Assembly: GCF_019649055.1 (NCBI RefSeq) | Contig: NW_026570295.1 | Location: 62,001 to 126,000 of the forward strand | Length of the DNA stretch: 64,000 nt | Reading direction: 5' to 3' | Origin: Paramacrobiotus metropolitanus | Taxonomy: Eukaryota; Tardigrada; Eutardigrada; Parachela; Macrobiotidae | In this document: piece by piece, positions 25,829-37,003 of the stretch | Layout: every line of letters starts with the position of its first letter | Position numbering within the stretch: position 1 is the stretch's first letter | Notes under the pieces: generated by a model | The model's input: only the letters and a program-made list of their open reading frames with translations | Databases searched by the model: none | Told to the model about the DNA's origin: nothing | Translations under genes and position numbers: made by a program

Positions 25829-26930
25829 TTATGCGCCTCTAAATTATAGTAGTGATTGGTTTACCTTGCCGTGACCTTTCAAAACCTTTGCAGCATATAC
25901 CTGATTTGTACACAAATCCCGCGGGCACTGACGCGTAACATTGGCAAGCACCCATTCTCCCCCCGTTTTTTCCCAATCAGGAGCTGCAACTCGGAGTGGA
26001 TCGACCTGATTGGGCACTGTTGGGATGGGATTCCTTTTCGCCGGCCTGACCTTCGGCATCTCATCCCCGACGTGCACCACATCATGATCAGCATCGAGCA
26101 TTTGTACGGACACTTGTCCTATAGGGAAAATGTTCTGCAGCAACGTTTTCGCCTGTGCTCCAGTCAACCAGAATCGTCATGCTGCTCACGGAGAAGGTCT
26201 GATATGATCGATTACTCAGTAGGAGAGTGTCATCCCTGTACATTTTATTGCTCCAGTTAAACCTACTTCATGGGGATGGTGATGCTGTCGCCTTTACATG
26301 GCAGTGTTTAGTGCATTAGCGTTAAGACAACAATTTGTTTAAAAAATGTCTTATAGATTATGTGAAGATTGATGTTGAGATATGCAACCATGGAAGCGGC
26401 GACACCGGAAGTGGGCGATGCCTAGACGATCTCCTTCAGCAGTCTGGACGGGATGGCATCTCCTTTGAGCCTGGCCACACCTTGCAACCTGATCCTGGTG
26501 ACGAACCATTTTTTCGGGGTCTTGGACTGGCCGTGCACAAAGTGGGTGCTGCCGGCGACCTTTACATATGGTCATCAGCTATACGACTATTGCAGTCAAT
26601 CAACCATTGATAGCTTTCATGTTTGACAAATGACCGTTTTAAATGAAGCGGCACCCCGGACGTACGTCAACCACATGGAGCGAGCTCGCGAAATGTGCCT
26701 TAGTCTTGCAGAAAATGCATCTGTTCGAGGCGTCGGCCGGGGCGGGAGGATAGCAAACTGATACAACTGCGCATTGGCATACACACCGGTTGGAGCGATT
26801 GTAATTTGTAATGAATGATAAACACAGCGTGTCAATGCATGCTTCTTTTTTGTGAAGCGAACTGCGCAGCGGGAGTAACTGGTGGCAACTGACAGCGCTA
26901 CTGCTTGGAAGATTGACTGGTACAAGTCCA
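25829..26930 (+). pseudogene. Pseudogene of receptor cyclase 1, 3' part
   Basis: Segments match exons 16-19 of cyclase homologue 1 in the same order and with introns kept: 25905-26215 (WIDLIGHCW, FRRPDLRHL), 26380-26575 (TISFSSLDGMA), about 26642-26790 (REMCLS in another frame) and a short piece near 26858. The acceptor of the first has changed from gcag to acac, a TAG interrupts the segment near 26422, and small indels break the frames. Kept introns show a DNA-level duplication, not a processed copy. It lies between BTB copies 1 and 2, in the same relation to copy 2 as the intact gene has to copy 1. Confidence 0.85.
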
Positions 26931-27151
26931 TTGACAGACAGTCTATCCATTTTCACTTTGGCCGGAAAAAATATTTATTATCACGTTTCGAGAAGCAGTG
27001 GGAACATTCAACGGGAACAAAACACAATTAAATTACGGAAGATTATTAAACTAGTGCGGTCTCTACTGTCATGCAGAACCACATATAAAGATTACCATGA
27101 ACTAATACAAGTTACACAACCATCTCCGGAACCAGTAAGTCCATGTGGTCA

Positions 27152-29103
27152 TCACCGGCCATTATGGGCTTTCCACTGCGTCACCTGACGGTGTAGCAGG
27201 CTCAAGCAGCTGAATGGTACGGACACAGTACGAGGACCCCAGAAGACCTCATGCAGACCATCCGCCGCAGCCTTTGAGTAACTGGCTGTCTGGCAGTTGC
27301 CAGAATAAAGAATGTGCAGGGGCTGCCCCGGCTGCAGGATTTCCGATGCTCGCACCACCTGGTCCGTCGTTTTGTAAGAACGTGTGCCACTGCAACTCCA
27401 CTTTAACACTAGCTTCAGCCCGTTCGAACCGGTGATGGTGGCCGGCATCCACCAATGTCCTTCGACAGTCTGCGCAAAGACAGTTTCATCCGGCTGAAAC
27501 GTGGGCGCTGCAGCGTTCGGCAATCCCGTGCGGCACTCCGCGGAAAAGGCTGGTGCCGTCGGCTTAACCTTGGCTTTCTGTTGCAGGAAGATGCTGCCGA
27601 TTTCCGCTTCAGTCAGGAGACCACTCTGTTAACGTTAATGAATCAAACACTGCAGGGTGCGTGCAAAGGGACAGCCCGACATCAGCTCACCTGGCCAGGA
27701 CCGTTGGCTAGCTGCCACGAAGTCAGCAATGGGAACCGCACCAGGAACAAGGCATCCCCCAACATCTGACGCCGATTGACGGCAGACGAATCCAGGCCAT
27801 TCCGTGCACAGGCCGCCACTCCCCACCTACAAGTTGCCAGCATACATATAATTACCAGGTTTATTATTATCACCATAGTAATATTAATAGCAAGCCAACT
27901 TCTTCAAGTAATGATACGAGCTACGTATTTATTGTAGAAAAAAGTTTAATTTCCGGTTCATTTCTACGAGGTTTCTGTTTACAGTTTTCGTATAATCAAT
28001 CCTGTATGGCGTATAATGTCTAGATTTCCCGCGCTGGCATTCTTATCTTTCACGAGACTGTCGGCTGTTTTAAATGTCAGTTGTTTTAAATGATGGCTGG
28101 CCCATACGCCAATCAGCCATTCGTACCGTTCCACCGCCAAGTACACCACATTCTCCTCCGCCGTAAGTGTACTGCGTTGCAGAATCATCTGCAATGTCGC
28201 CGGGCTGATATCCGTGAACCGATCCGATCGCATCACCGCATCACTCTGCGCATCCACCAAATCCAGGCATTTTTGCGCGATACCGGCAGCACTCCACTGG
28301 ATGGCCTGAAATTAGCAGTCAAACAATCCGTGTTGCATAAAGCACCGTAACCATTCGGGCCACAAAACTACACACCTGTTCCAACACGGTCAGACAGTTA
28401 TCCACACTAAGATGGTTGGCGATGAAGTCGGAGCAGATCCTGATCAGCCGCGGCAAATCGTACTTGTCAGCACAAACCAGCGTCGGGATGACGCTGTCCG
28501 CAGTCAGATTCGTAACATCACCGGTGTACAGGAAACTAAGAGCAGCGACAGCGGGATGTCCGGAGAATTAATCGAACAGAAACAAGCTGGCAAAAATTAA
28601 TGTGAACAGCCGTGCTATTACGAATGCTCGTGCTGTTTTTCGTATCACGTACTGTAGCATATTAGAGAAGGCCTCTGGCATCATGTCGCGGATGTCGATC
28701 GCTGTGTCACCGTTTTCAGGCAAACTCCCGAAGAACATCGTCCGGAACACCGGATTGCGAGCAGCCAGAATGAGCCTAAAGCAGCAAGCATAACAGTAAT
28801 AACACCAACGGATTTAAGAAAGTATACGGATACACAACTACGCATGTCATTACTGACAATCTGTTGTACAACCTGTACACTACAGCGATGAGCGAGGCTG
28901 GATTCGTACACGCCATCACGATTCACCATAAACTCGTACCTGTGCGCGTGGAACTCCTTGGCTTGTCCGAAATCCCGTCCCACCACAAAGTGCACGTCAC
29001 TCAGATCGCCGCTGCACAGCATCTCCTGCATGCTAGCGGCGACTGTATCCTCGGAACTGGGTCCATTACGAACCGTCGATGATGCAGACGGATTCATCGA
29101 CAT
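27152..29103 (-). CDS. BTB-BACK protein, BTBD3/6-like (copy 2)
   Basis: Exons 29103-28940, 28775-28653, 28535-28376, 28305-28127, 27826-27691 and 27625-27152 give 411 residues. The frame is open to an ATG at 29181, but a well-kept acceptor (ttctgtag, also found upstream of copies 3 and 4) lies between, so the inner start is preferred and a leader intron is likely. The order of parts is as in copy 1: BTB (GDLSDVHFVVGRDFG; FRTMFFGSLPENGD), BACK (TAEENVVYLAVER; NRRQMLGDALFLVRFPLLT) and the WW-containing C-terminal module (GHWWMPATITGSNG; VVRASEILQPGQPLHI). The last exon is shorter than in copy 1. All splice phases agree and no lesion is seen, so it is probably functional. Confidence 0.8.
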
Positions 29104-30476
29104 GGTCGGGTTACCCGTTACTGCGTCGAAAACCCAGCGACTGGAAAGACTGCGCTTGAATCCTACAGAAGAATATGCCACAGATCAAAGGAAAATGCCG
29201 TACACGGTCACGAATCACGATCCCAAAGTTAATAAAAATAACTTGCAAAATGCGAAAATCAAAACCTATTTACTTTTTAGTACTTGTATCGAGAAAATGA
29301 TTGAAAATCCGATTGAAGTCATATTAAAGTGCCAGAAAATAACCATGTGAGTGGCTGAGTGCGAATTTTCATTTTCCATGCAAAGTGTTCACGGCTCACG
29401 TAAACGCCGTAAGGCGGAGGCAGTGGGCAACCATGTTACGATAGCTTGCTTCCGCTCACTGGGCTTTCCGAACAGCTCGCTTTGCCACCAATACAATTTT
29501 GATTTTGTATGCCTTTAACACTTTTTTCATTTTTGTTTTGTTTTTCAATGCTAAAATTTTAAAATTGAGATGATAATTTAAATAGTTTAAATATTGTCCG
29601 TGCTTGCAATTGTGTTACTCGGGTTACTGTAGTGCAGCAAGAACAGCCCCGCAGTCCACCGTATCTGCAACATGCTAATACTGCGACGTGAATGAATAGT
29701 AAGTAAAAATTATAAAATAAATTTCACATAAAATTAAATTAATTTTATAAGTTGTGGTCGTAGACTCGTAGCTGTATAACTTTTATAAATAAAAGTGAAG
29801 TCTTTCGTGAATTTATTGATGTTTACGCTTCAGATTTAATGAGAGAGGTCGTTTTTATGAAAACTAACCATTTCTGTGAATTTTGTTTTGTTAGGACATT
29901 TTGCTACCTGGTGACCGGAATATGAAACTGTTTAGTCACACTGACCGGAATACGAGAAAACGCGAAGTACACTTAAACAAATGTTAGCTTGTCAAAAAAA
30001 CCGTTTTGGGCAAACAATAAGTAAAACAGTGCAGGACACGGTCTAGCGCGGCACGACGTCACGGTGTATACTATATCTATATTTATAAACATAAGCACCA
30101 AAATGTGGCGCGTCCATTTGGACTGCAATGAGTTCTCATGGCGAAATGTGCGCAAAGTTGACGATGCTAATTCACGAGAATCACTCCGTTACAGACACCT
30201 CATTTCCCGTTCTTATACTCGTCTAAGAAAGCACTTTTATTTCCAGTACTGTTATGAATCAAACTATCAAACACTTTTACAGGAGCTAACGTAAACACCG
30301 ACCAGAAATTCCATCGCAAAAAAAACAGAATGGTGGCGAAAATAATAATGCAAGACAGTAAATGGTAGTGATCTCTAGTGTGATGCAGAAATCCCGTACA
30401 AAGATCAAATATAACCTAATAAAACCTGTGGAAGTCAGTAGTAAGTCCACGCAGCACTGTAGATACAGTACCATCC
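29104..30476. other. Region between BTB copies 2 and 3
   Basis: It holds the 5' flank of copy 2 and the 3' flank of copy 3 and no supported gene. Unlike the spacers before copies 2 and 4, I find no cyclase remnant here. Confidence 0.45.
29388..29478 (-). repeat. Conserved upstream block, BTB copy 2
   Basis: About 90 bases here, containing cacggctcacgtaaacgccg, are repeated nearly unchanged at 32708-32800 upstream of copy 3. The surrounding flank is less alike, so the block may be a shared promoter or leader exon. It lies about 300 bases upstream of both start codons. Confidence 0.7.
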
Positions 30477-32386
30477 TCATTGTTTATTGTCAGCTTTCCA
30501 CTGCTCCACCTGATGGTGCAGCAGACGCAAGAGGCTGAGCGGCGCGAAATACGGAAGGCTACCCACAGTGACCCAGTGTTCATTGTTTGCGAACATCGGG
30601 ACAGGATCCATATCGTGCTCTACATGGCTAGCCGGCTTATAGGAGCCTGCAAGGCGAATTTCCAAAGGCTGGCCCGGTTGCAGGATGTCCGCTGCACGCA
30701 CCACCTTGTCGTCGTTGTGGTAACCCTTCCGCCGTTGCGACTCCAGTCTAATTCCAGCAGCATCCCATCCGATCCGATAACCGTGGCTGGCAACCACCAA
30801 TCTTCGTCCGCAGTTCACGCAAAGACAGGCTCACCAGGCTGAAACGCGGGCGCAACAACTTTCGGCAATCCAATACGGCGTTCGGTGCGAAAGCCAAGTG
30901 CCGTTGGCTTAGCGTTGGCATGATAGTGCATGAAGAGGCTGGTGATTTCCGCTTCATTCAAAAGCCCACTCTGTTAACAGACAGCGTCAAACACTCACAT
31001 ACTGCAATTTAAATGTCAAAGATAGCCTGACGGAAGCTCACCTGGCCAGGACCGTCTGCTAGCTGCGACGGAGTCAGCAGTGGGAACCGCACCAGGAATA
31101 ACGTGTCATCCAGCATCTGACGCCGATTGACGGCAGACGAATCCAAGAAATTACCAGTGCAGGCCGCCACTGCCCATCTACAACGTGCCAGCATGTGTAC
31201 CTAATTCCCGTTTTTATAATTTATCATCGCATACAGGAAAGCCCAGTCGTTTAAATCATTTTTCATAAAAACTTTTCAATTTTTTGTTGCATTTTTATGA
31301 AGCGTTTGGTGTTATTCTTGGTATAAGTAAATCAAAATCGAATGCGCTGGCTTTCCTATGCTTCAAGAGCCTGTCAGCCGTTTAAAGTAACGATCAACAC
31401 CGCAACCCTGAGAGCCGCCAGCTATTCGTAGTAGTTAATTTCGTACCGTTCAACCGCCAAATACACAGCATTCTCCTCCGCCGTGAGTGTGTTGCGCTGC
31501 AGAATCATTCGCAGCGTCGTCAGGCTGATGGCCGTGAACTCATTCGATCGCAGTACTGCTTCAGTCTTCGCGTCCACGAAATCCAAACAATTCTGCACGA
31601 CACCGTCAGCCTTCCAGTAAACGGCCTGCCACCAGGTACCGATCCGTATGAGTATTACATAATAATGCGGTGCACGATGACGACGCACCTGTTCCATCAT
31701 GGTCAGACAGTTGTTCACACTAAGGTAATTGGCGATGAAGTTGGAGCAGATCCTGATCAGCCGCGGTACGTCGTACTTGTCAGCACAAACCAGCGTCGGG
31801 ATGAGGTTATCCGCAGTCAGATTCCTAACATCATCGGCGTATAGAAAACTAAAATACAGTCAGTGGCAGCGGATTAGGACGAGAATTAATCGAGCAGAAG
31901 CAAACAGCAATGAAACTGAACAACCGTACTACGAATGCTTGTGCTGCTCTTCGTATTACGTACTGGAGCATATTGGCGAAGGCGTCTGGCAGCATATCGG
32001 GGATGTCGATGGCTGCGTCACCGTTTTCACGCAAACTACCAAAGAACATCGCACGGAACACCGGATTACGGACAGCCAAGATGCACCTAAAGTTAGGACA
32101 AGCATAAAAATAACGGATCAGAAACGTACACAGATACGCAACTAGGCATATCAAGTAAGTTGCACACTGCAGCGAGACTGGATGTGTGCACGCCATCAAA
32201 ATTCAAGATACAGCCGTACTTGTGCGCGTGGAAGTCTTTCACTTCCCCGAACTGACGTCCCACTGCGAAATGTACATCACTCAGGTCGCCGCTGCACAGC
32301 ATCTCCTGCATGCTATCCGCTATCGTCCCCTCAGAATTGGGCCCATCACGAAGGTCCGTCGCCGATGCAGTCGGATTCATCGCCAT
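30477..32386 (-). CDS. BTB-BACK protein copy 3, C-terminal module lost to a stop
   Basis: Exons 32386-32220, 32086-31964, 31848-31689, 31625-31447, 31177-31042 and 30970 onward align with the other copies. In the last exon a TGA at 30815-30817 stands where copies 2 and 4 have a Gln codon, just before the WW motif. Reading would end at 306 residues. Beyond the stop the same frame still reads DEDWWLPATVIGSDG, then a one-base shift near 30720 moves the homologous text (DDKVVRAADILQPGQP) into another frame as far as 30477. The BTB and BACK parts are intact, so a shortened adaptor lacking the C-terminal module may still be made. Otherwise it is a young pseudogene. A sequencing error could explain one lesion but hardly two. 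Confidence 0.75.
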
Positions 32387-33692
32387 GGTCGGGTTACTGC
32401 GTCGATAACTGTTACGCCAGCGACTGGAAAGACTGCACTTGAATACTACAAAAGAATATGCCACTGATCAAACGGAAATACCGTACACGAATTAGGATCC
32501 CGAAGTTAATAAGAAAAACTTGCAAAATGCGAAATCAAAAACCCATTATGTAGAAAATCCGGTTAGAGTAAGTACAGTACTAGTACTCGTACTTCTACTG
32601 TAAGTGTTGTAGCAGTCTACGTACTTGTACTAACCGGTATATAAAAGCTTCTCCAGAAGTAACCGCACGACTGACTGTAAAGTGTGAAATTGCGAATTTT
32701 CATTTTCCATGCAAAATGTGCACGGCTCACGTAAACGCCGTAAGGCGGGGGCAGCGGGCAACCATGCTACTGTAGCTTGCTTCCGCTCAATGGGCTTTCC
32801 GGACACTGGACAGCTTACGAATTCCTTTTTTCGCAAAAAAAAACTGTTAATCGCACACCAAAAAGTTTTTTTGTATGCATTTAAGTTTTATGTTTGGCTT
32901 TTTCTACGCTGATAATTTTAAATGTGAAGAGGATTTTCCGCGCTTGCAATTGTGTTATCCGGGTAAGTCGGGTGAGTCGTCTAACTGTAGCACAGCAAGA
33001 AGCAGGCTCCAGAATGTCACAAGCCTCTATAATCGCTTGTTTCTATAATCGCTATAATCGATTGTTCGCTATAATCGTATCAAAGAACACTAATTCTGAA
33101 TGTGAGCTGGACTGAAGGAGTTGTGTAGCTGCGGACCATGTTATGATACAAAGGCCACCGGCTGTCGCACTCTGTACACGGCCCCATGCCCATGGCCACT
33201 CCGCATAGTGCCGCCCAATCTCTTTCCGTAACGCGCAGATTCTGTAAAGCATCGTAGCTAGCAAATAGCAATGCACGAATAGAGTTAAACTGTTAGTTGG
33301 TTAAAGATTTTTCCCTAAACCACAATAGCCTTTTCAGCTGGCACAGTGATTAAGCAAAAATTTACACGCACTCGGTAGCTCGCCTGGATACGCGTAGCCG
33401 GGGTTTCGCGTCCATTCAACGAAAAATGCAAGCTAGGATGGGAAGCGATTCTTTTATGGAACTGGTCATTGTGTTTCCTTCTGCGCATACAGGGTACGTA
33501 TTCACCGCAAGTATCTGCGAAAAAGAGTTCTTGTGTACATGAGTAAAATGAATGAAACGTTTGGCTTTGCACAAACACGTTAAAGTGTTTTCGACTCACT
33601 TCGTTTTCTTCGTTTTCTTCGTTTTTTACAGCACAATAACCACACAGTTTTAAAACATGCGAATGCTTAAGTACAGTAATGCACTCGTAGAC
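32387..33692. other. 5' flank of BTB copy 3
   Basis: It contains the second copy of the conserved upstream block (32708-32800), a run of overlapping tact/agtac motifs near 32570-32640, and no supported gene. A minus-strand frame at 33080-33271 is unexplained but matches nothing I know. Confidence 0.45.
32708..32800 (-). repeat. Conserved upstream block, BTB copy 3
   Basis: Partner of the block at 29388-29478, with the same orientation and the same place relative to the gene. It begins with the same catgcaaa word and shares nearly every base through gctttccg. Confidence 0.7.
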
Positions 33693-33743
33693 TTCGGGAC
33701 GGGGGAACATTAATCTGCTACAACTGCGCATTGGCCTACACAT
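33693..33743 (+). pseudogene. 51-bp relic of cyclase 1 exon 18
   Basis: The stretch matches 21828-21880 (end of exon 18) at most bases, including ttcgggac and aactgcgcattggc. It is isolated, with no other cyclase exon detected around it. It lies between BTB copies 3 and 4 and is oriented like the intact gene, so it is probably the last trace of another duplicated cyclase tail. Confidence 0.65.
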
Positions 33744-34547
33744 TCTGACACTGGTACGGTTGCACATACCGGTAATTATAAAAACGATTGTGCCCCATGA
33801 TCGCATAACGCACTGTAGGATATATAATGCCTAAATTATTATTTGTTATACACTTGCGGATACTTGCACCATATTTTCCCCATTCTATGCGCGAATTAGG
33901 GGCATTACTTGCTTTGCAACAAAAATGGAAATGAGGGAAGTTATCAGGGCAGGGCATCTGCCGTAGTATGGCTGAGAAGGATACGGTCGTAATATATTAC
34001 GAGGATTTTGAAATGGTTCACAAAGGACAAAAACTGTAAATGACCTTCACATTCTGTGTTAGGACTAGGTATAGACATAGCCGCGTAGGGGCATCTGGTT
34101 AGTGGACGCAAATACACAGAAGGTCCCGGCGCATCCACTGACCATTCATTGGACAACAATGAGAACTGGTTGTAAAATATCTTACTCAAACCTGAGAAAC
34201 CGACGGAGGCCTAATCCCAAATTCTTCATGCCAAATAGCTTCCGATACAGTTTCGTTAAAAACGAGGCGCACTTATTCGCCGCATTTGTTTGTGAAACGC
34301 CTTATAGAAGATATCCGGTGAGTCGGTAACTAACAATACCATTACACGCTTCCACCGGAGCTAACGCAAACACAGACAAAAATTCCATCCCAAAGGAACA
34401 AAATGTCGGCAAAATTAATCACAAAAAATGGCAAACTGTAGCGATTCCTTGCGGAATGCAAAAGTGAGGTACAAAGATCAAAAGTATAAACTAAAAAAGG
34501 CCACCTCTACAGGCCAATAAAGTCCACGCAGCCCTGTGGTCGTCCCC
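33744..34547. other. 3' flank of BTB copy 4
   Basis: The part near 34360-34530 resembles the 3' flank of copy 3 (30290-30470), with shared words such as aaattccatc and gtccacgcag. No other gene is seen. Confidence 0.5.
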
Positions 34548-36364
34548 TCAATGCCCATTGTCGCCTTTCCACTGCGCTACCTGATCGTGCCGCAGGCTCA
34601 AGTGGCTGAACCCAACGAAAAGCGTACTATGAACCACGGTGACTTCATGCCTACCACCCGCCGTGGCTTTCAAATAGCTAGCCGGCTGATGGTCGTCCAA
34701 ACGGAGCACGTACAGAGGCTGGCCAGGTTGCAGGATGTCCGCTGCACGCACCACCTCGTTGGACTTTATGGTATAATCCTGTGCGCCGGTGCGACACCAC
34801 TTCAGCGCCACATGCATTCCATCGGATGCGAAAACCTTAGCTGGAAACCACCAGTGTCCTCTTCCGGTTTGCGCAAATACCAGCTCATCAGGCTGGAAAC
34901 CGGAAACGTGGCCAGGCGCCGGAGCGCTCGACGACCCAGTGCGGCGCTCCGTGGGAAAGGCCAGTGCGGTCGGCTTCAGGCTGGCGTTTTGGTGCATGAA
35001 GATGCTGCCGATTTCAGCCTCGTTCAGGAGACCACTCTGTCAAATAACAGCAGACTTTGCAATGCTTCACTTAATCGCATCAAACATCCATACACTCTGC
35101 CTGCAAAAGGAGTCTGAAGTCTGCTCACCTGGCCAGGACCGTCAGCCAGTTGCTTCGAGGTCAGCAATGGAAACCGCACCAGGAATAGCGCATCCCCCAG
35201 CATCTGACGTCGATTGACTGCGGACGATTCCAGGCCGTTACGAGCACAAGCCACCACTGCCCATCTGAAACACAGCAAACATGCGTTGTTTCTATCAATG
35301 ACTATCATCATAATATCAGCCCAATCTTTAAAAAAAGATAAAAAAGCAGGTTACGGAAAAAGTTACGGAAAAAACGGAAACAGTTACGGAAAAAGTTGAG
35401 AGTACAGTACCTAAACAAATTATACTTTAAATTTCCTTATGGTTTGTAGAAATTCCTACCGTTCCACCGCCAAATACACCGCATTTTCCTCCGCCGTGAG
35501 CGTGCTGCGCTGCAGAATCATCCGCAGAGTCACCGGGCTGATGGCCGTGAAATGATCCGACAGCAGTACTGCACTACTCTTCGTATCCACAAATTCCAGG
35601 CATTTCTGCACGACATTGTCAGTCTTCCATTCGAGGGCCTGCAGTAGCAATCGACCAAACCTTACGCGTATGCAGTGATGCTAAAAATAACAAATGCCGC
35701 GCACCATTACCACGCACCTGTTCCAGCATGGTCAGGCAGTTGTCCACACTGAGCTGGTTGGCAATGAAGGTGGAGCAGACACTGATCAGCCGGGGAAGAT
35801 CGTACTTGTCAGCCGCACTCAGCGTCGCAAAGACATTGCCCACATCCAGATTATCCACTGTATCCGTGTACATGAAGCTGTCAACACAAGCAAAAGCAGT
35901 CGCAATAAAGCTGAGTTCTCTGCTGAGACCAAATACACAAATGGCTGAAGAAAACAGAAAGAGCACAAACAACACATTAGTCTTCATTTCCCAGCCACGT
36001 ACCTGAGGAGATTGGCGAACGCTTCCGGATGGATATCGGGAATGTCGAGAAGAGTTTGGCATTTCTCAGGCAGGCTTCCGTAGAACATGGTGCGGAATAC
36101 GGAACTGCGAGCCGCCATGACGAGCCTGCAAGAATTACGCAACATCATTCCGTTAAGGCAGAAAACGCAGATTCGTTTATCGTGAGTTTCAGTGTGGGCT
36201 TACTTGTGCGCGGAGAAGTTTTGAGCGGTGCCAAACTGGCGTCCCACTTTGAAGTGTATATCGTTCAGCTCCCCAGCCAGCATCATCTGCTTCATGTAGT
36301 CCCCCAGTTTCCATTCAGAATCGGGCCCATCACAAACCATGGAGAAAATTGCGTTCGTGGACAT
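34548..36364 (-). CDS. BTB-BACK protein, BTBD3/6-like (copy 4)
   Basis: Exons 36364-36204, 36125-36003, 35877-35718, 35638-35460, 35264-35129 and 35036-34548 give 415 residues in frame. An acceptor-like site (ttctgtag) upstream suggests a leader intron. Visible parts are BTB (GELNDIHFKVGRQFG; MAARSSVFRTMFYGSLPEKC; FMYTDTVDNL), BACK (TAEENAVYLAVER; RRQMLGDALFLVRFPLLT) and the C-terminal module (GHWWFPAKVFASDG; VVRAADILQPGQPLYV). The first exon is the same length as in copy 1 (161 bases), shares GPDSxWKL and NFSAHK with it, and has matching upstream DNA, although copies 2 and 3 lie between. The likely role is a Cullin-3 substrate adaptor, by family only. It seems intact. Confidence 0.8.
35338..35398. 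repeat. Short tandem repeat in BTB copy 4 intron
   Basis: Four or so imperfect copies of gttacggaaaaa lie in the intron between exons 4 and 5. The repeat is absent from the matching introns of the other copies. Confidence 0.75.
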
Positions 36365-36990
36365 GTTAAAGGTGGTAATATATGATCCGCGGATGTTCAG
36401 AAAATCAAGAAACGACTGAAAGCTACAGAATAATATGCCAATACGGCAGTAGCCGAGTACAGGTATCAGTACGTATGTACTTGTAATCGTAAAATAATTT
36501 CAATGCCAGTGATGTTTGATCACAAACATTGCTTGCAGTAACTGGTAGTAGTAAGCACAAACCACAAACGTACATACAGGGAAACGGCCCAAAACGGTCA
36601 CAACTAGACAGGCTAATTTGTCAACGAATATTTTATTAAGTTCAAAACTTCAAATCGCGACATTACAGTCATAATTCGATTAACTACGGCCCGGGCCAGC
36701 ATTGCATTGCACAATTAAGAATTAAAAAATCTTTAAATTTGTCAGTTATAATACAGCGCAAACCACTTCCGGAGCCTATTACACATGGTGTAGCGCGCAA
36801 CCTTTGCGAGAGGGCAGTTACTCCCGGCGGCAGTTTGTCATTTTGCCAGTTTACAGCGCTTTGCTGGGTGTCTGGGTGTTTGACAAACACTACAGTACTT
36901 ACGCAGGTTCTTTTCTGGAAGATAGTGGTACTGCTGCAGTTTAGCGATTAGCGAAGGTGTTGAAATTCTGCGTAACTTATCACACTTTCC
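36365..36990. other. 5' flank of BTB copy 4
   Basis: The stretch 36570-36830 matches 25250-25400 upstream of copy 1. It forms the divergent spacer to F-box copy B. No gene is seen. Confidence 0.5.
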
Positions 36991-37003
36991 ATATTTTGTC
37001 ATA

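Noticed and set aside
28681-29181. Longer start (ATG at 29181) for BTB copy 2, and likewise 32464 for copy 3
   Set aside because: The extra stretch contains a conserved acceptor-like ttctgtag site also present before copy 4, where no such start exists. The inner ATG matches copies 1 and 4.
33080-33271. Minus-strand frame with Trp and Cys residues
   Set aside because: I could not link it to any family or to the neighbouring genes.
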